Assembly: GCA_025869365.1 (NCBI GenBank) | Contig: JAOZVV010000138.1 | Location: 1-33,470, forward strand | DNA from: Pseudonocardia sp. | GTDB taxonomy: Bacteria; Actinomycetota; Actinomycetes; Mycobacteriales; Pseudonocardiaceae | Direction of reading: 5' to 3' | Length of the DNA: 33,470 bases | Shown here: positions 33,169-33,470 of the stretch, one piece after another | How the letters are laid out: every line of letters starts with the position of its first letter | How positions within the stretch are numbered: position 1 is the first letter of the stretch | Notes under the pieces: generated by a model | Database searches by the model: none | What the model was told of the DNA's origin: nothing | The model's input: the letters and a program-made list of their open reading frames with translations, nothing else | Position numbers and translations under genes: made by a program

Positions 33169-33470
33169 CTAGTGGGCGACGGCGGCGGCGCCGTGCTCGT
33201 CGACGAGCGCCCCGGTGACGAAGCGGTCGAGGCCGAACGGCGCGACGTAGGGGTGGGGCTCGTCGTGGGCGACGGTGTGGGCCATGCACCAGCCGATGCC
33301 GGGGGTGGCCTTGAACCCGCCGGTGCCCCAACCGCAGTTGAGGTAGACGTTGGAGTAGGGCGTGGGTCCGACGATCGGGGACGCGTCCGGGGTGACGTCC
33401 ACGATCCCGGCCCAGGTCCGCAGCAGGTGGGCCCGCGCGAACACCGGGAACAGCTCGACCGCCGCGGCCA
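33169..33470 (-). CDS. soxB: Sarcosine oxidase beta subunit, C-terminal part
   Basis: This is the 3' end of the FAD/FMN-bearing beta subunit; the gene continues beyond the window, so about 99 codons are seen. Visible are [19 protein letters not shown], then the family's FAD-site region [18 protein letters not shown] and [21 protein letters not shown], then the C-terminal helix. No start is present in the window. It is the first of the soxB-soxD-soxA-soxG-sdaA genes seen here; glyA often precedes soxB in other bacteria but would lie outside. Confidence 0.93.
   Translation of the reverse strand, partial: AAAVELFPVFARAHLLRTWAGIVDVTPDASPIVGPTPYSNVYLNCGWGTGGFKATPGIGWCMAHTVAHDEPHPYVAPFGLDRFVTGALVDEHGAAAVAH

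Overview
The window is very GC-rich. Its coding regions have strong third-position GC bias, and many genes are chained by 4-bp ATGA/GTGA overlaps. BioB is of the Streptomyces type, with the same C-terminal tail (RGAGT-LAPNA), and the gene families present (PucR, WYL, BioQ-like TetR, soxBDAG with a short SoxD) point to a high-GC actinobacterium. Pseudonocardiales is my inference only. I see no tRNA, rRNA, CRISPR array, insertion sequence or prophage. The window reads as chromosomal catabolic and housekeeping DNA.

Layout. (1) 49-3823, minus: three-subunit molybdenum hydroxylase (FAD, 2Fe-2S and Mo subunits), divergent from a PucR-type regulator (3971-5491) with a perfect inverted repeat between them. 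(2) 5573-7229: QorB-like NAD(P)-binding protein divergent from a TetR repressor; repeated GGTATCA-type sites cover a good promoter. (3) 7382-8137: crotonase-fold protein. (4) 8149-11028: bioB-bioF divergent from a BioQ-like TetR gene, with a 17-bp palindrome lying over the -10 and start codon of bioB, which looks leaderless. (5) 11074-15190, minus: dhaK-dhaL-dhaM, a PEP-dependent dihydroxyacetone kinase whose DhaM is fused to HPr and a full-length Enzyme I. Upstream is an unexplained C-terminal-like remnant of a membrane protein. (6) 15451-19774: MBL-fold hydrolase, fumarylacetoacetate-hydrolase-family protein and LysR regulator, divergent from a TRZ/ATZ-like amidohydrolase. This looks like a small catabolic module of unknown substrate. 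(7) 20117-22721: SnoaL-like protein, a phospholipase-D-like gene broken by two single-base frameshifts, and a YjbR-like protein. (8) 22780-25968: TauE/SafE permease, small ORFs, a WYL regulator and a divergent methyltransferase. (9) 25941-28077: nitronate-monooxygenase-like flavoprotein and a zinc secondary-alcohol dehydrogenase, separated by a 16-bp perfect hairpin. (10) 28184 to the end, minus: soxB(partial)-soxD-soxA-soxG-sdaA, the tetrameric sarcosine oxidase with L-serine dehydratase.

How the genes work together. The right end is a one-carbon/glycine route: sarcosine is demethylated by SoxBDAG to glycine plus methylene-THF, these are condensed to serine elsewhere, and SdaA deaminates serine to pyruvate. 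DhaKLM feeds dihydroxyacetone into glycolysis. The left end and centre hold regulated catabolic cassettes, each with its own local regulator. No single new system dominates. The most notable points are the leaderless BioQ-controlled bioB promoter, the apparently self-contained PTS relay in DhaM, several enzyme homologues lacking an expected catalytic residue, the broken PLD gene, the truncated tail next to dhaK, and the small-ORF/hairpin region before the TauE-like exporter.
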